Assembly: GCA_002839315.1 (NCBI GenBank)
Contig: PGXV01000011.1
Span: 1-64,000, forward strand
Direction: 5' to 3'
DNA: 64,000 nt
From: Spirochaetae bacterium HGW-Spirochaetae-3
GTDB taxonomy: Bacteria > Spirochaetota > Spirochaetia > Treponematales > UBA12059
Positions 25,500 to 33,901 of this stretch are shown here, in pieces. The translations under genes and the position numbers were made by a program. The notes beneath the pieces are model-generated. The model ran no database searches, was not told where the DNA came from, and saw only the letters and a program-made list of their open reading frames with translations. Each line of letters starts with the position of its first letter. Position 1 is the first letter of the stretch.

Positions 25500-26191
25500 T
25501 CAAGACCTCGCAGTCAAGGTTCTTGCACGAGGCGCGGACGTTCATAGAGAACGCCGCGGGCCTTTCCGAGATCTCGTCGGTGCTGAGCGCGTACGGATAT
25601 AGCGAGGCCCGGTTCAAGAAGGGCAAGGAACTCCTGCGCGCCGCGGACGAATCGACCAAGCGCAAGGCCGTCGAATACGGCGAGCGTTCCGAGGCGGCTT
25701 CCGATTTCGCGTCGGCATGGGCGGCCGCCAACGTCGTCTACGCCAAGACGCTGAAACTGGCGCGCATCGCCCTCGGCGACGACGCCAAGAGCTTCAAGGC
25801 GCTCAAGCTCGTCGGGCCGAGGAAGCAGAGCTTCTCCGGCTGGTACGATCAGGCGGGGACCTTCTACCGCAACCTGACGCGCGACCCGGAGTTCGTCGCC
25901 AAGATGGGCGCCTTCGGTTACGACAGGGAGAAGCTTGACCGCGAGGGGCGATGCATAGAGGAAGCCAACGACAAGTGCAAGGCGCACGCGTCAGAATCCG
26001 GTTCGGCGCACGCGTCGACGGCGGAGTACGACCGGAAGCTGCGGGAGCTCGACTCCTGGGTATCCGACCTCCGCGCCGTGTGCGAGGTTGCGTTCTACGG
26101 GGCCAAGGAAGAGCTGGAGAAGCTAGGCCCGCTGGCTCCGATACGCCGGCGCCGCGCGGGCGCGAGGAAGAAGTCCATAGCGACAGTGTAA
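25496..26191 (+). CDS. Hypothetical helical protein
   Basis: A 231-aa protein, predicted mostly alpha-helical and highly charged, ending in a basic tail (RRRRAGARKKS, about residues 217-227). There is no signal peptide or membrane segment. I do not recognise a family. Its build (sequential helices with Tyr, Glu and Lys) resembles the other unknown at 52242-52709, which also lies next to a 21-bp tandem repeat. It is coupled to the upstream repeat ORF by a 4-base overlap and followed by a long hairpin. It may bind nucleic acid through the basic tail, but nothing proves it. Confidence 0.7.
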   Translation: MIKTSQSRFLHEARTFIENAAGLSEISSVLSAYGYSEARFKKGKELLRAADESTKRKAVEYGERSEAASDFASAWAAANVVYAKTLKLARIALGDDAKSFKALKLVGPRKQSFSGWYDQAGTFYRNLTRDPEFVAKMGAFGYDREKLDREGRCIEEANDKCKAHASESGSAHASTAEYDRKLRELDSWVSDLRAVCEVAFYGAKEELEKLGPLAPIRRRRAGARKKSIATV

Positions 26192-26198
26192 GCAATCA

Positions 26199-26235
26199 GT
26201 GTGAGTGTGAAGATACCGTATCCTCACACTCACAC
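26199..26235. terminator. Long hairpin after the 25496-26191 gene
   Basis: GTGTGAGTGTGA (26199-26210) pairs perfectly with TCACACTCACAC (26224-26235), and the inner GATAC/GTATC extends the stem. There is no T-run on either side, so it could act as a factor-dependent or bidirectional stop, or as a repeat element. Confidence 0.6.
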
Positions 26236-26250
26236 GCCACCAGGGTGTAA

Positions 26251-26290
26251 TCAGTAATCAGTAATCAGTAATCAAGATACCGTATCTTCC
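26251..26290. repeat. Dispersed intergenic repeat, copy 1
   Basis: A run of (A)ATCAGT units leads into ATCAAGATACCGTATCTTCC, whose core AAGATACCGTATCTT is a palindrome. A second copy differing at a few positions is at 48055-48087. Confidence 0.65.
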
Positions 26291-26311
26291 ACAGATCACT
26301 GATCACCTCTT

Positions 26312-26496
26312 CCTCACTTCTTCTCGGCCAGCTTCTTCACGATGTACGTGGCGACGTCGGCCTTCGCTTCGCTCAGTCCGGATCGCAAGGAAATTTATTG
26401 TACGGCGTCGCGGCGCCGGAGTACCGGCGGCGCGACGTGCGATACATTGGCGTACGCGCCGCTAAAGCCGTATCCACCGGCTTCGGCCGCAGCGAG
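26312..26496 (-). pseudogene. Duplicated kamE 3' end carrying an inserted palindromic element
   Basis: Positions 26312-26359 are identical over 48 bp to 26497-26544, the true end of kamE including its stop codon. After 26359 the copy is interrupted by a 90-bp element (26360-26449) and resumes with GCGTACGCGCCGC at 26450, matching kamE at 26548. The insert contains a GC-rich stem (GTCGCGGCGCCGG / CCGGCGGCGCGAC around AGTA) flanked by GGAAATTTATTG and CGATACATTGG, which resemble the ends of the elements at 59012-59281. Confidence 0.75.
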
Positions 26497-26498
26497 CC

Positions 26499-27230
26499 TC
26501 ACTTCTTCTCGGCCAGCTTCTTCACGATGTACGTGGCGACGTCGTTCGCGTACGCGCCGCGGCCGAAGCCGACGTCGAAACCCAGTTCCACGGCGAGCTT
26601 GTTGCCGATACGGGGGCCGCCGGCGACCAGGATGAACTTGTCCCTGACGCCCTTTGCCTCGAGGAGTTCTATGAACTCGGTCATGTTGTGGATATGGGTG
26701 TCCTTCTGCGTGACCACCTGGCTTATGAGGATCGCGTCGGCCTTGACCTTGATCGCGTACTCGATGAGCCGCTCGTTGGGCACCTGCGCGCCGAGGTTAA
26801 AGGCCTCCATCTCCGGATAGCGCTCGAGGCCGAAGTGGTGGTTGTAACCCTTCATATTTATTATAGCGTCGATGCCGACCGTGTGCGCGTCGAAGCCGGT
26901 GCACGCGCCGACGATGACGACCTTGCGGCCGATATGCTGCCTGATATACTCGTTGACGCCGTCCATGTCCATGGACGCGTCGGCGGACGCCTCGTCGGCG
27001 ACGACGGAGTCGTAGTCGATTGACGACTCCGTCTTGCCGTACGCGACGTACATCGAATACTCGGCCGACAGCGGGTTGGAATGCACCACCTCACAGTCCT
27101 TGAATCCCCATGACAGCACGAGCTTGCGAGCCGCCTCGCGCCCCTTCGCGCCGTCCGGGACGGGAAGCGTAAAGGACAGCTGGACCTTGCCGTCGTCCAT
27201 GGTATCGCCGTATGGCCTTACTACCTTCAT
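26499..27230 (-). CDS. kamE: Lysine 5,6-aminomutase, beta subunit
   Basis: The 243-aa B12-binding subunit of D-lysine/beta-lysine 5,6-aminomutase, an adenosylcobalamin- and PLP-dependent enzyme. The cobalamin motif D-x-H-x-x-G is at residues 114-119, so His116 is the lower axial ligand. Lys127 lies 11 residues later, the same spacing as the PLP-binding lysine (K144 after H133) of the Clostridium sticklandii enzyme. It follows kamD by 11 bp in an operon that starts at kamA. The 3' end of the gene has been copied just downstream. Confidence 0.93.
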   Translation of the reverse strand: MKVVRPYGDTMDDGKVQLSFTLPVPDGAKGREAARKLVLSWGFKDCEVVHSNPLSAEYSMYVAYGKTESSIDYDSVVADEASADASMDMDGVNEYIRQHIGRKVVIVGACTGFDAHTVGIDAIINMKGYNHHFGLERYPEMEAFNLGAQVPNERLIEYAIKVKADAILISQVVTQKDTHIHNMTEFIELLEAKGVRDKFILVAGGPRIGNKLAVELGFDVGFGRGAYANDVATYIVKKLAEKK

Positions 27231-27241
27231 GTCGTCCTCCC

Positions 27242-28813
27242 TTACCGTTTCAGCCCGAGTTCGCGCATAAGGCCGGACTCGAACGGGTTGTAATACGCGG
27301 GGCCCTTCTTGACGAGTCCCTCGAAGCCCTTGCCGCCGTCCTTGGGCCGCTTCACCTCGGCGAACAGTCCCTGCTCGATCGCGTCGAACATGCCGGTCTT
27401 CTCGACGAGCTCCATGAAGTCGATGGTCTCCTTGAGCACCTGGTGGGCCCGGCCGACTACGATGCCGTCCTGCTTGAACTCGATGTCATCGTAGAAGCCG
27501 TCGACGTAGTTCATCACGTAGCGCGCGTTATCGACCGCGAGGAAACGGTCCATCATGAACGGCGTATGGATCGCCTCGGTCAGCATCCCGAGGAGGTGTA
27601 TGCCCTGGTCGGTCGCCTTGGACACGAAGTTGAACAGCGTGTTCATCGCGACGCCCTTGAAGATGTCGCCGGACATGAACTTGGTCGGCGGCATGTACTT
27701 GAGCGGGTGCTCGGGGAATATCTCGCGCGCCATCTGCGCCTCGGCCAGCTCGTACATGAAGCCGTTCTTTATCGTCGGGTCCATCTCGAAGGCGTGGCCC
27801 AAACCCTGGAAGCGGGCCTCGAGGCCGGCCTGGAAGGCGAAGCGCTCGTTGAGGAACTGGCTCGCGAGAACGGTATAGGCCTTCTCGAACGCGTCGCTCG
27901 TCGTAAGGTAGTTATCCTCGCCGGTATTGATGATGATGCCGGCGTAGGCGTTTATCATACGGCTGAACTTCTGGTCGACGAAGGTGCGGTACATATTGAT
28001 GTCGCGGAACAGGATACCGTACATCGAGTCGTTGAGCATCATGTCGAGGCGCTCTACGGCGCCCATCGCCGCTATCTCCGGCATGCACAGGCCGGACGCG
28101 TAATTAGTAAGGCGGATATAGCGCCGCTGCTTCTCGCCTACCTCGTCGAGGGCGGCGCGCATGATGCGGAAATTCTCCTGCGTCGCGAAGGTGCCGCCGA
28201 AGCCCTCGGTGGTGGCGCCGTACGGCACGTAGTCGAGGAGGCTCTGCGCCGTCGTGCGTATGACGGCTATCACGTCGGCGCCCTGTTCGGCGGCGGCGGC
28301 GGCTTGCTTCACGTCCTCGTAGATATTGCCGGTGGCGACTATCAGGTAGAGGAGGGGGCTGTTGTTACGGCCCTTCCACTCCTCCAGCTTCCCCTCGCGG
28401 AAGCCGCGGTTCTCCTTGACGCGGCGTAGCGAGGCCGCGACGAGCTCGTCGGCCTTGGCCTCGATGGCCTTGCGGTCGCCGAGGCTCATGCTCGTCACGT
28501 CGAAGCCGGCGGCTATCTTGTCGTTGAGCGCCTGTACGGTGCCGCCCGTCTTCACGAGCGCGTTGACGTAGCGTAGCGTCGCTCCGTCCTCGAGGGCGGT
28601 CGGGTCGGCCGCTCGTATCCTGTCTACGACCAGGTTCGGGACCGGTACGCCGTCGGAGTTCGCCCCGTCGGCGCCCGCGAGGCGGAGCGTCGCGCGCTCC
28701 ACGGTCACCGAGCTGTGCCCGTCTATGAAATCCTGCACGGGCGCGGTAATGCGCTCGGCCAGCGACCGCGCGTACGCGACGCGATCGGCCGGTAGGTTCA
28801 GCTTGTTTCTCAT
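27242..28813 (-). CDS. kamD: Lysine 5,6-aminomutase, alpha subunit
   Basis: The 523-aa catalytic barrel subunit of lysine 5,6-aminomutase, which shifts the terminal amino group of beta-lysine to give 3,5-diaminohexanoate. Typical segments are visible, for example the N-terminal MRNKLNLPADRVAYARSLAE and GTFATQENFRIMRAALDEVG. The length agrees with the family. Its ATG overlaps the stop of kamC by four bases, and kamE follows 11 bp downstream, so all three are coupled. Confidence 0.93.
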   Translation of the reverse strand: MRNKLNLPADRVAYARSLAERITAPVQDFIDGHSSVTVERATLRLAGADGANSDGVPVPNLVVDRIRAADPTALEDGATLRYVNALVKTGGTVQALNDKIAAGFDVTSMSLGDRKAIEAKADELVAASLRRVKENRGFREGKLEEWKGRNNSPLLYLIVATGNIYEDVKQAAAAAEQGADVIAVIRTTAQSLLDYVPYGATTEGFGGTFATQENFRIMRAALDEVGEKQRRYIRLTNYASGLCMPEIAAMGAVERLDMMLNDSMYGILFRDINMYRTFVDQKFSRMINAYAGIIINTGEDNYLTTSDAFEKAYTVLASQFLNERFAFQAGLEARFQGLGHAFEMDPTIKNGFMYELAEAQMAREIFPEHPLKYMPPTKFMSGDIFKGVAMNTLFNFVSKATDQGIHLLGMLTEAIHTPFMMDRFLAVDNARYVMNYVDGFYDDIEFKQDGIVVGRAHQVLKETIDFMELVEKTGMFDAIEQGLFAEVKRPKDGGKGFEGLVKKGPAYYNPFESGLMRELGLKR

Positions 28814-30510
28814 GCTCCATCCTTCTTTAGGTAGTATCGGGCCCGTTCGACGATGTTCCGTTCGAGGCCCAGGAACGACGCTATCGCGAGCGCGTCGCTT
28901 TCCGAGCCGGAGCCGTCGTCATCCTCGACCTCGTATCTCATATACCTGTTGATGCCGGCCAGGCGCTCGGCGAGCGCTCGTCCGGCCTCGTTCCCGTCCG
29001 GTCCGGCCTCGTTCCCGTCCGGTCCGGCCCCGTTCAAGGCCGCCGCGGCCGCGGCCTTGTCGAGGCCGCGCATCCGTACGTACTCGGCGCCCTGTACGCG
29101 GGCCACGCCGCGGAAGTGCGTCGCGAAGAACGCCCTGTCGCCGGACTGCGCGGCGTACGTCTCCACCACGGCCGACAACAGCGCTTCCGCCTCGTGCGAG
29201 CCGGTGGTCCTCGCCAGCTCGTCGAACGCTATCAGGGCGTCGCCGCGCCGCGTCGCGTCGCCTCCGGAGGCCTCGCCTCTAGAAGAGGCGATGAGCCTCC
29301 ATATCTCCAGCCCGAAGCCGGAGAGTCCGGCGAGGCGCTCGCCGGACAGCTCGCCTACGTATTCCACGCGATCGTAGACGCGCGTCCCAAAGCGCCTGGC
29401 TGGCACGAACAGCCCTGCCTGCGTCAGCAGTTGCAAGAAAAGTATCGTCTTGAGGACGACGGTCTTGCCTCCCATGTTCGATCCGAACAGCGCTACCGCG
29501 CCGGCCCGGAATTCGGCCGAGAGCGGCGAGTAGACCAGGCCCATACGCTCGCACTCGTCGGCGCACGGCACGAACCGTGCCGCTTCCAGTATCGTGGCGT
29601 CGCTATCGAGGTCGGGCCGGCTCATATTCAGCTCGATGGCCAGGGCGGCGCCCGCGCGCGCCCGGTCCCAGCGCGTCGTGGCGGAGACGGCGCGGGCGAG
29701 TTCGGGCATCGCGGCGGCCGCAAGGGCGGATACGCGCGCTATCACCCGCTCCTCGGCGCGTCGTTCCGCCTCCAGGCAGCGCTCCCTGTCGGTCATCGCC
29801 TCGACGGCCGCGGCCGAAGGCAGCAGTCGGACGACGTAGCGCGAGTCGTCGAACGGCTCGACGGAGTAGCGCCCCCCCGAGGCGGCCATGGAACGCGCCG
29901 CGTCCTTGGGCGCGACGAGGAATTCGCGGCCGTCGAACGATAGCCCGAACGACAGCCTCGCCTCCGCCTCCGCCCTGACGCGCTCGCGCGCTATGACGGC
30001 GTCCGCGGCCGCGACGCCAGCCCTCGCCTCCGCCAGCCCTCCGTCGAACGAGTCGGCTACGTAGAACGTCTCGGGATCGGACCCGCCCTTTCCTAGCTCG
30101 GCCGCCAGCGCGCTCGCGGGAGAATCGGGGCCGGGCGACTCGAGACCGAACCGCTCGGCCATGGCAGGCCCGAGCGACGTGGCGACGCCGCGGTAATTGG
30201 CCATGAACTTCTTTATCTGGAACAGCTCGAGTAGCTCGTACGCGTCCTTGGGTTCGAGCGTCAGGCGCGGCATACGCCGCAGGTGGTACGTCACCCGGTC
30301 GAGCGACGACGCGTCGCCCGCCTTCGATCGGATGAACGCCGCAGCAGCGGCTATGTCGTCGTATCGACGCTCGAGCTCCTCGCGGTCCGTGTATATAACG
30401 CGCGCCTCTGCCTCGTCCCTGCCCCACGGCGTCAGCGGCCGATAGCGCTCCCAGAAGTCGTCGAGCTGGGCGAAGGACCACGCCTCCCCGCGGGTATCCC
30501 CCTGGCTCAT
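28810..30510 (-). CDS. kamC: MutS-like ATPase of the lysine aminomutase operon
   Basis: A 566-aa protein with a C-terminal MutS-type ATPase domain. The Walker A is GSNMGGKT, the Walker B region is DALIAFDELARTT, and ATHFRG follows. The N-terminal part lacks the DNA-mismatch-binding domain. Such genes always sit with the aminomutase genes, and a role in protecting or reactivating the radical enzyme has been proposed but not shown, as far as I know. The protein carries a duplicated GPDGNEA (21-bp repeat, 28981-29022). It is coupled to kamB and kamD by 4-base overlaps. The kamB/kamC letters follow gene order. Confidence 0.82.
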   Translation of the reverse strand: MSQGDTRGEAWSFAQLDDFWERYRPLTPWGRDEAEARVIYTDREELERRYDDIAAAAAFIRSKAGDASSLDRVTYHLRRMPRLTLEPKDAYELLELFQIKKFMANYRGVATSLGPAMAERFGLESPGPDSPASALAAELGKGGSDPETFYVADSFDGGLAEARAGVAAADAVIARERVRAEAEARLSFGLSFDGREFLVAPKDAARSMAASGGRYSVEPFDDSRYVVRLLPSAAAVEAMTDRERCLEAERRAEERVIARVSALAAAAMPELARAVSATTRWDRARAGAALAIELNMSRPDLDSDATILEAARFVPCADECERMGLVYSPLSAEFRAGAVALFGSNMGGKTVVLKTILFLQLLTQAGLFVPARRFGTRVYDRVEYVGELSGERLAGLSGFGLEIWRLIASSRGEASGGDATRRGDALIAFDELARTTGSHEAEALLSAVVETYAAQSGDRAFFATHFRGVARVQGAEYVRMRGLDKAAAAAALNGAGPDGNEAGPDGNEAGRALAERLAGINRYMRYEVEDDDGSGSESDALAIASFLGLERNIVERARYYLKKDGA

Positions 30511-31415
30511 GCCGCCCTCCCCTCTCGGACCTCGTACGGATTGTACGCTACGAGGGCGACGAGGGCGTCGTCCGCCAGGCGCGACGAGAAATCGTCGTCG
30601 GAGACGCCGCGGCAGGCTACGACGAAGCCGCCGAATTCGATACGGCGGCCGACGTACAGAGTCCGTTCGCGTAGAAAGGCCGACAGCTCGGAATCTCCTA
30701 TGAATACCTTCGTAAAATCCTCCACGACGACCGCCTTGGCTCCCTTGGGAATGCGGGCCATGGTAGCCGCGGTAAGCGCGCCGTCGAACGTGAACGCCTC
30801 GGCGCGCGCGGCGTCGTCGCGCGCGGCGTCGACGCGAGGCGCCACGGGCAACGACGCGAGCGCGGCGATCCGCCGAACGCGGGCCGCGGCCTTCTCGAGG
30901 TTGCCGCCGTCGACCCTGAGCGTATACACGAAGCGCGCTCCGCCGACGGAGGCGGCCTGCGTTATCCTGTTGATCGCCCCGTCGACGAGCACCGTACCGG
31001 AGTAGCCGTCTACGATGCTACGGATCGCCCAGGCGACCAGCGAGTTCCCTTCCGGCCCGACGAGGGATACGGTCGCCGCCCGGTGCGCCCGCGCGACGCA
31101 TAGGCGGCCGAGCGCGGTGGAGCCGGGCAGGACGTCGAGGATCTCCGGGGAGCAGGGTCGGGCGAAGCGCTCGGTCGTTACGACGATATCGCCTTCGGCC
31201 ACGGGCACCGCCGGCTTTCGGGCGCCCGACAGGAAGTCGCGCGCCTCCCCGTCGTACCCCACGGTCAGGAGCGCCGGCCCGGGCAGCCCAGCGGCGCGCG
31301 CGCCCCTCCGCGCTATCTCGGCGGCGCGGTTCATGAACGTAGTCTTGCCGCAATGCTTCTCCGGCCCGGTCACGAACGTGACCCTGCCCAGGAAATCCTC
31401 CGCCTTATCCAACAT
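30507..31415 (-). CDS. kamB: P-loop NTPase of the lysine aminomutase operon
   Basis: A 302-aa protein with an N-terminal Walker A (GPEKHCGKTT, residues 17-26) and a Walker-B-like region near VLVDGAINR. It belongs to the accessory pair found between kamA and kamD in lysine fermenters. It probably works with KamC to maintain the B12-dependent mutase; that role is an inference from the constant linkage. The start overlaps nothing upstream; kamA ends 41 bp before it. Its stop overlaps the kamC start. Confidence 0.78.
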   Translation of the reverse strand: MLDKAEDFLGRVTFVTGPEKHCGKTTFMNRAAEIARRGARAAGLPGPALLTVGYDGEARDFLSGARKPAVPVAEGDIVVTTERFARPCSPEILDVLPGSTALGRLCVARAHRAATVSLVGPEGNSLVAWAIRSIVDGYSGTVLVDGAINRITQAASVGGARFVYTLRVDGGNLEKAAARVRRIAALASLPVAPRVDAARDDAARAEAFTFDGALTAATMARIPKGAKAVVVEDFTKVFIGDSELSAFLRERTLYVGRRIEFGGFVVACRGVSDDDFSSRLADDALVALVAYNPYEVREGRAA

Positions 31416-31456
31416 CTAAAATCCTCGTATCCTCTTCGTTCGCTTTTTATTAACCA

Positions 31457-32752
31457 TTACTTGCGCTTACGGGGGATGAACACGTTCGAGCCGCGGGCGG
31501 CACGGACCAGGTTCTTTGGCTCGAGGGTCTTCTCGTCCCCGGACAATAGCCGCGCGACGCCGCAGGTGGCGTTGAGCTGGGGCTCGTCGGAGCAGATGCT
31601 GCACTTGCCGCAGTCCTCGTGGTAGCCGTCCGGCTCGTCGTAGGTCGTGATGACGCCCTCGTAGTTGCGCAGTATGACGCGCTTGTCGTTGCTGGAGATC
31701 AGGTAGTCGGGCATCACCGGCGTCTTGCCGCCGCCGCCGGGAGCGTCCACGACGAAGGTCGGCACGGCGAGGCCGGTCGTGTGGCCGCGCAGGTTCTCTA
31801 TGATCTCTATGCCCTTGGAGACAGTGGTGCGGAAATGGCTGATGCCGCGCGACAGGTCGCACTGGTAGATGTAGTACGGGCGCACGCGTATGGTCAGGAG
31901 CTTCTGTACGAGCTGCTTCATGAGCACGGGGCAATCGTTGACGTCGCGCAGCAGTACGCTCTGGTTGCCCAGGGGGATACCCGCGTCCGCCAGCTTTCGG
32001 CAGGCCTCGCGGGCCTCGGCGGTGATCTCCTTGGGATGGTTGAAGTGCGTGTTGATGTACAGCGGGTGGTACTTCTTGAGCATGTTTACGAGGTCGTCCG
32101 TGATGCGCTGGGGCATGACGACCGGCGTGCGGGTACCGATGCGTATCATCTCCACGTGCGGTATGGCGCGTATCTTCTTAATGATGCTCTCGAGCTTGTC
32201 GTCCGACAGCACGAGCGGGTCGCCGCCGGATATCAGCACGTCGCGGATGATCGGCGTCTTCCTGATGTACTCGATGGCGGCGTCGACCTGGTGGTCGAGC
32301 ATGTTGGCGTCTTCCTCGCCGACGATGCGCCTGCGCGTGCAGTGGCGGCAGTTCATCGAGCAGATGTGCGTGACGAGCAGCAGCACGCGGTCGGGATAGC
32401 GGTGCGTCAGACCGGGCACCGGGCTGTCGGAATCCTCGTGTAGCGGGTCGTCCTGGTCGCTCGCGTCGAAGTGCGTCTCCGGAAGGCGAGGTATCGCCTG
32501 GAGCCGGACGGGGCAGCCGGCGTTGGCCGGGTCGATGAGCGACGCGTAGTACGGGGTGATCGCCATGCGGAACACCTTGAGCACCTCGGAGATGTCGGAC
32601 TTCTCCTTGTCGGTCAGCGGCACGACCTTGGCGAGCGTCTCCACGTCCTTGATGTCGTTCTTCATCTGCCAGCGCCAGTCGTTCCACTGCTCGGGCGTAA
32701 CGTCCTTGTACAGCGGTATGCGCTTATAGTCGAATGACGGATACGTATGCAT
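31457..32752 (-). CDS. kamA: L-lysine 2,3-aminomutase (radical SAM)
   Basis: A 431-aa radical SAM enzyme that converts L-lysine to L-beta-lysine using PLP and S-adenosylmethionine. The iron-sulfur motif C-x3-C-x2-C is at residues 131, 135 and 138 (CSMNCRHC). The PLP lysine lies in VDAPGGGGKTPV. A C-terminal Cys cluster (CGKCSICSDE and a later Cys) fits the zinc site of clostridial enzymes. AGGAGG lies before the ATG. It is the first gene of the kamABCDE unit and the first step of lysine fermentation. Confidence 0.95.
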   Translation of the reverse strand: MHTYPSFDYKRIPLYKDVTPEQWNDWRWQMKNDIKDVETLAKVVPLTDKEKSDISEVLKVFRMAITPYYASLIDPANAGCPVRLQAIPRLPETHFDASDQDDPLHEDSDSPVPGLTHRYPDRVLLLVTHICSMNCRHCTRRRIVGEEDANMLDHQVDAAIEYIRKTPIIRDVLISGGDPLVLSDDKLESIIKKIRAIPHVEMIRIGTRTPVVMPQRITDDLVNMLKKYHPLYINTHFNHPKEITAEAREACRKLADAGIPLGNQSVLLRDVNDCPVLMKQLVQKLLTIRVRPYYIYQCDLSRGISHFRTTVSKGIEIIENLRGHTTGLAVPTFVVDAPGGGGKTPVMPDYLISSNDKRVILRNYEGVITTYDEPDGYHEDCGKCSICSDEPQLNATCGVARLLSGDEKTLEPKNLVRAARGSNVFIPRKRK

Positions 32753-32896
32753 AAGATCCTCCTAAGAATAATCCAATCACAGAGGCGCAGAGAAAAAAGA
32801 TAGGAATAATTATAAACCTCATATCTATCCTCTTTCTTCTGTCTCTTCCAGTATTCCTCTGTGTCCCTATGCCTCTGTGGCAAATTCCTTCTTTAT

Positions 32897-33724
32897 TTAT
32901 CCTCGTAGTTTCAGGTAGGAACGAACGTCGTCGGGGGTCGCGGGCTTGAGGCCGGCCTCGTGGGCTATCCTCGCGGCGCGCTCGACGAGCTCGGCGTTGC
33001 TCTTCGCGAGCACCCCCTTGCTGAAGTAGACGTTATCCTCGAACCCGACGCGTATCCAGCCTCCGGCTGCGATAGCGCCGAACTGGGCGGGCAGCGACGC
33101 GCGGCCTATGCCCATCACGGTGAAATCGGCGCCGTCGGGGAGAGCGCGCACGCACGCCGACAGGTTCTCGACGGTGTACGGCAAGGCTGCCGGCACGTTG
33201 AGTACGAAGCCGTAGTGGAACGGCGCCTCGAGGAGGCCCTCCTTGATCAGGTAGCGGCTCGCGTAGACGTGCCCGAGGTCGAAGCACTCGAGCGTCGCGC
33301 GGACCTTGCGCCTGCGGAATTCCTCGGCGAAGGCGCGCATCGTCGGGAGGTCGTTGACGATGTACTCGTCGCCGAAGTTGACGGTGCCGCAATCCAGGGA
33401 GGCCATCTCCGGTTCCAGTTCCTTGACCGGCCTCAGCCGCTCCTCGGCGGTATCCCCTACCGCGCCGCCGGTGGTTATCTCGATGACGATATCGGTCTTC
33501 TTCCGAATCGCGTCTATCGCCTCCTTGAAACGGGAGACGCTCTGGGTGGCGTTGCCTTTCTCGTCCCTCACGTGGAGGTGGAGTATCGCCGCTCCCGCCG
33601 CCCTGCACTCCTCGGCCGCGGTCGCGACCTGCTCGGGGGTTATGGGTAGCGCCGGATTCTGGGCGACCGTCGTCTCGGCGCCGGTGCACGCACAGGTGAT
33701 TACTAGTTTGCCGTCAAGAGCCAT
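32897..33724 (-). CDS. kce: 3-keto-5-aminohexanoate cleavage enzyme
   Basis: A 275-aa member of the BKACE (DUF849) family. It joins 3-keto-5-aminohexanoate with acetyl-CoA and cleaves it to acetoacetate and 3-aminobutyryl-CoA. The zinc-binding HLHVRD motif starts at His49, with His51 the second ligand, and Glu17 lies in the expected N-terminal position. AAGGAG precedes the ATG. Between this gene and kamA are 144 bp without an ORF. The acetoacetate made here is the substrate of AtoDA at the left end of the window. A strongly folded leader (33743-33901) lies just upstream. Confidence 0.93.
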   Translation of the reverse strand: MALDGKLVITCACTGAETTVAQNPALPITPEQVATAAEECRAAGAAILHLHVRDEKGNATQSVSRFKEAIDAIRKKTDIVIEITTGGAVGDTAEERLRPVKELEPEMASLDCGTVNFGDEYIVNDLPTMRAFAEEFRRRKVRATLECFDLGHVYASRYLIKEGLLEAPFHYGFVLNVPAALPYTVENLSACVRALPDGADFTVMGIGRASLPAQFGAIAAGGWIRVGFEDNVYFSKGVLAKSNAELVERAARIAHEAGLKPATPDDVRSYLKLRG

Positions 33725-33742
33725 ACGAACTCCTTGTAGAGA

Positions 33743-33901
33743 AGGATCGCGGCGGGCGGAAGAAGTCCGCTCGGGCGGCAGGATCGAAAAGGATGCGCGT
33801 AAACCGGGCCTCGGGATTCAATCCCCCGACCGCCGCTTCCGGGCATCCCATATGATCCTGCCGCACCTTTCGGGCTCCTGTATACTGCCCGCCGCGATTC
33901 C
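33743..33901 (-). ncRNA. Structured leader: nested inverted repeats before kce
   Basis: Three pairs nest around one centre: 33743-33757 with 33887-33901 (AGGATCGCGGCGGGC and its near-perfect complement), 33776-33785 with 33854-33863 (CGGCAGGATC, perfect), and 33791-33796 with 33843-33848. A central TCGGGATT/ATCCCCCGA closes the fold. The kce ribosome site lies 7-12 bp beyond the outer arm. It could be a regulatory RNA or a foldback element. I found no match to the lysine or cobalamin riboswitch core. Confidence 0.45.

Noticed and set aside
5129-26498. SQ locus as a prophage or integrative island
   Set aside because: There is no integrase, no tRNA at the borders, no attachment repeats and no visible change in base composition. 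Horizontal gain remains possible but is not shown.
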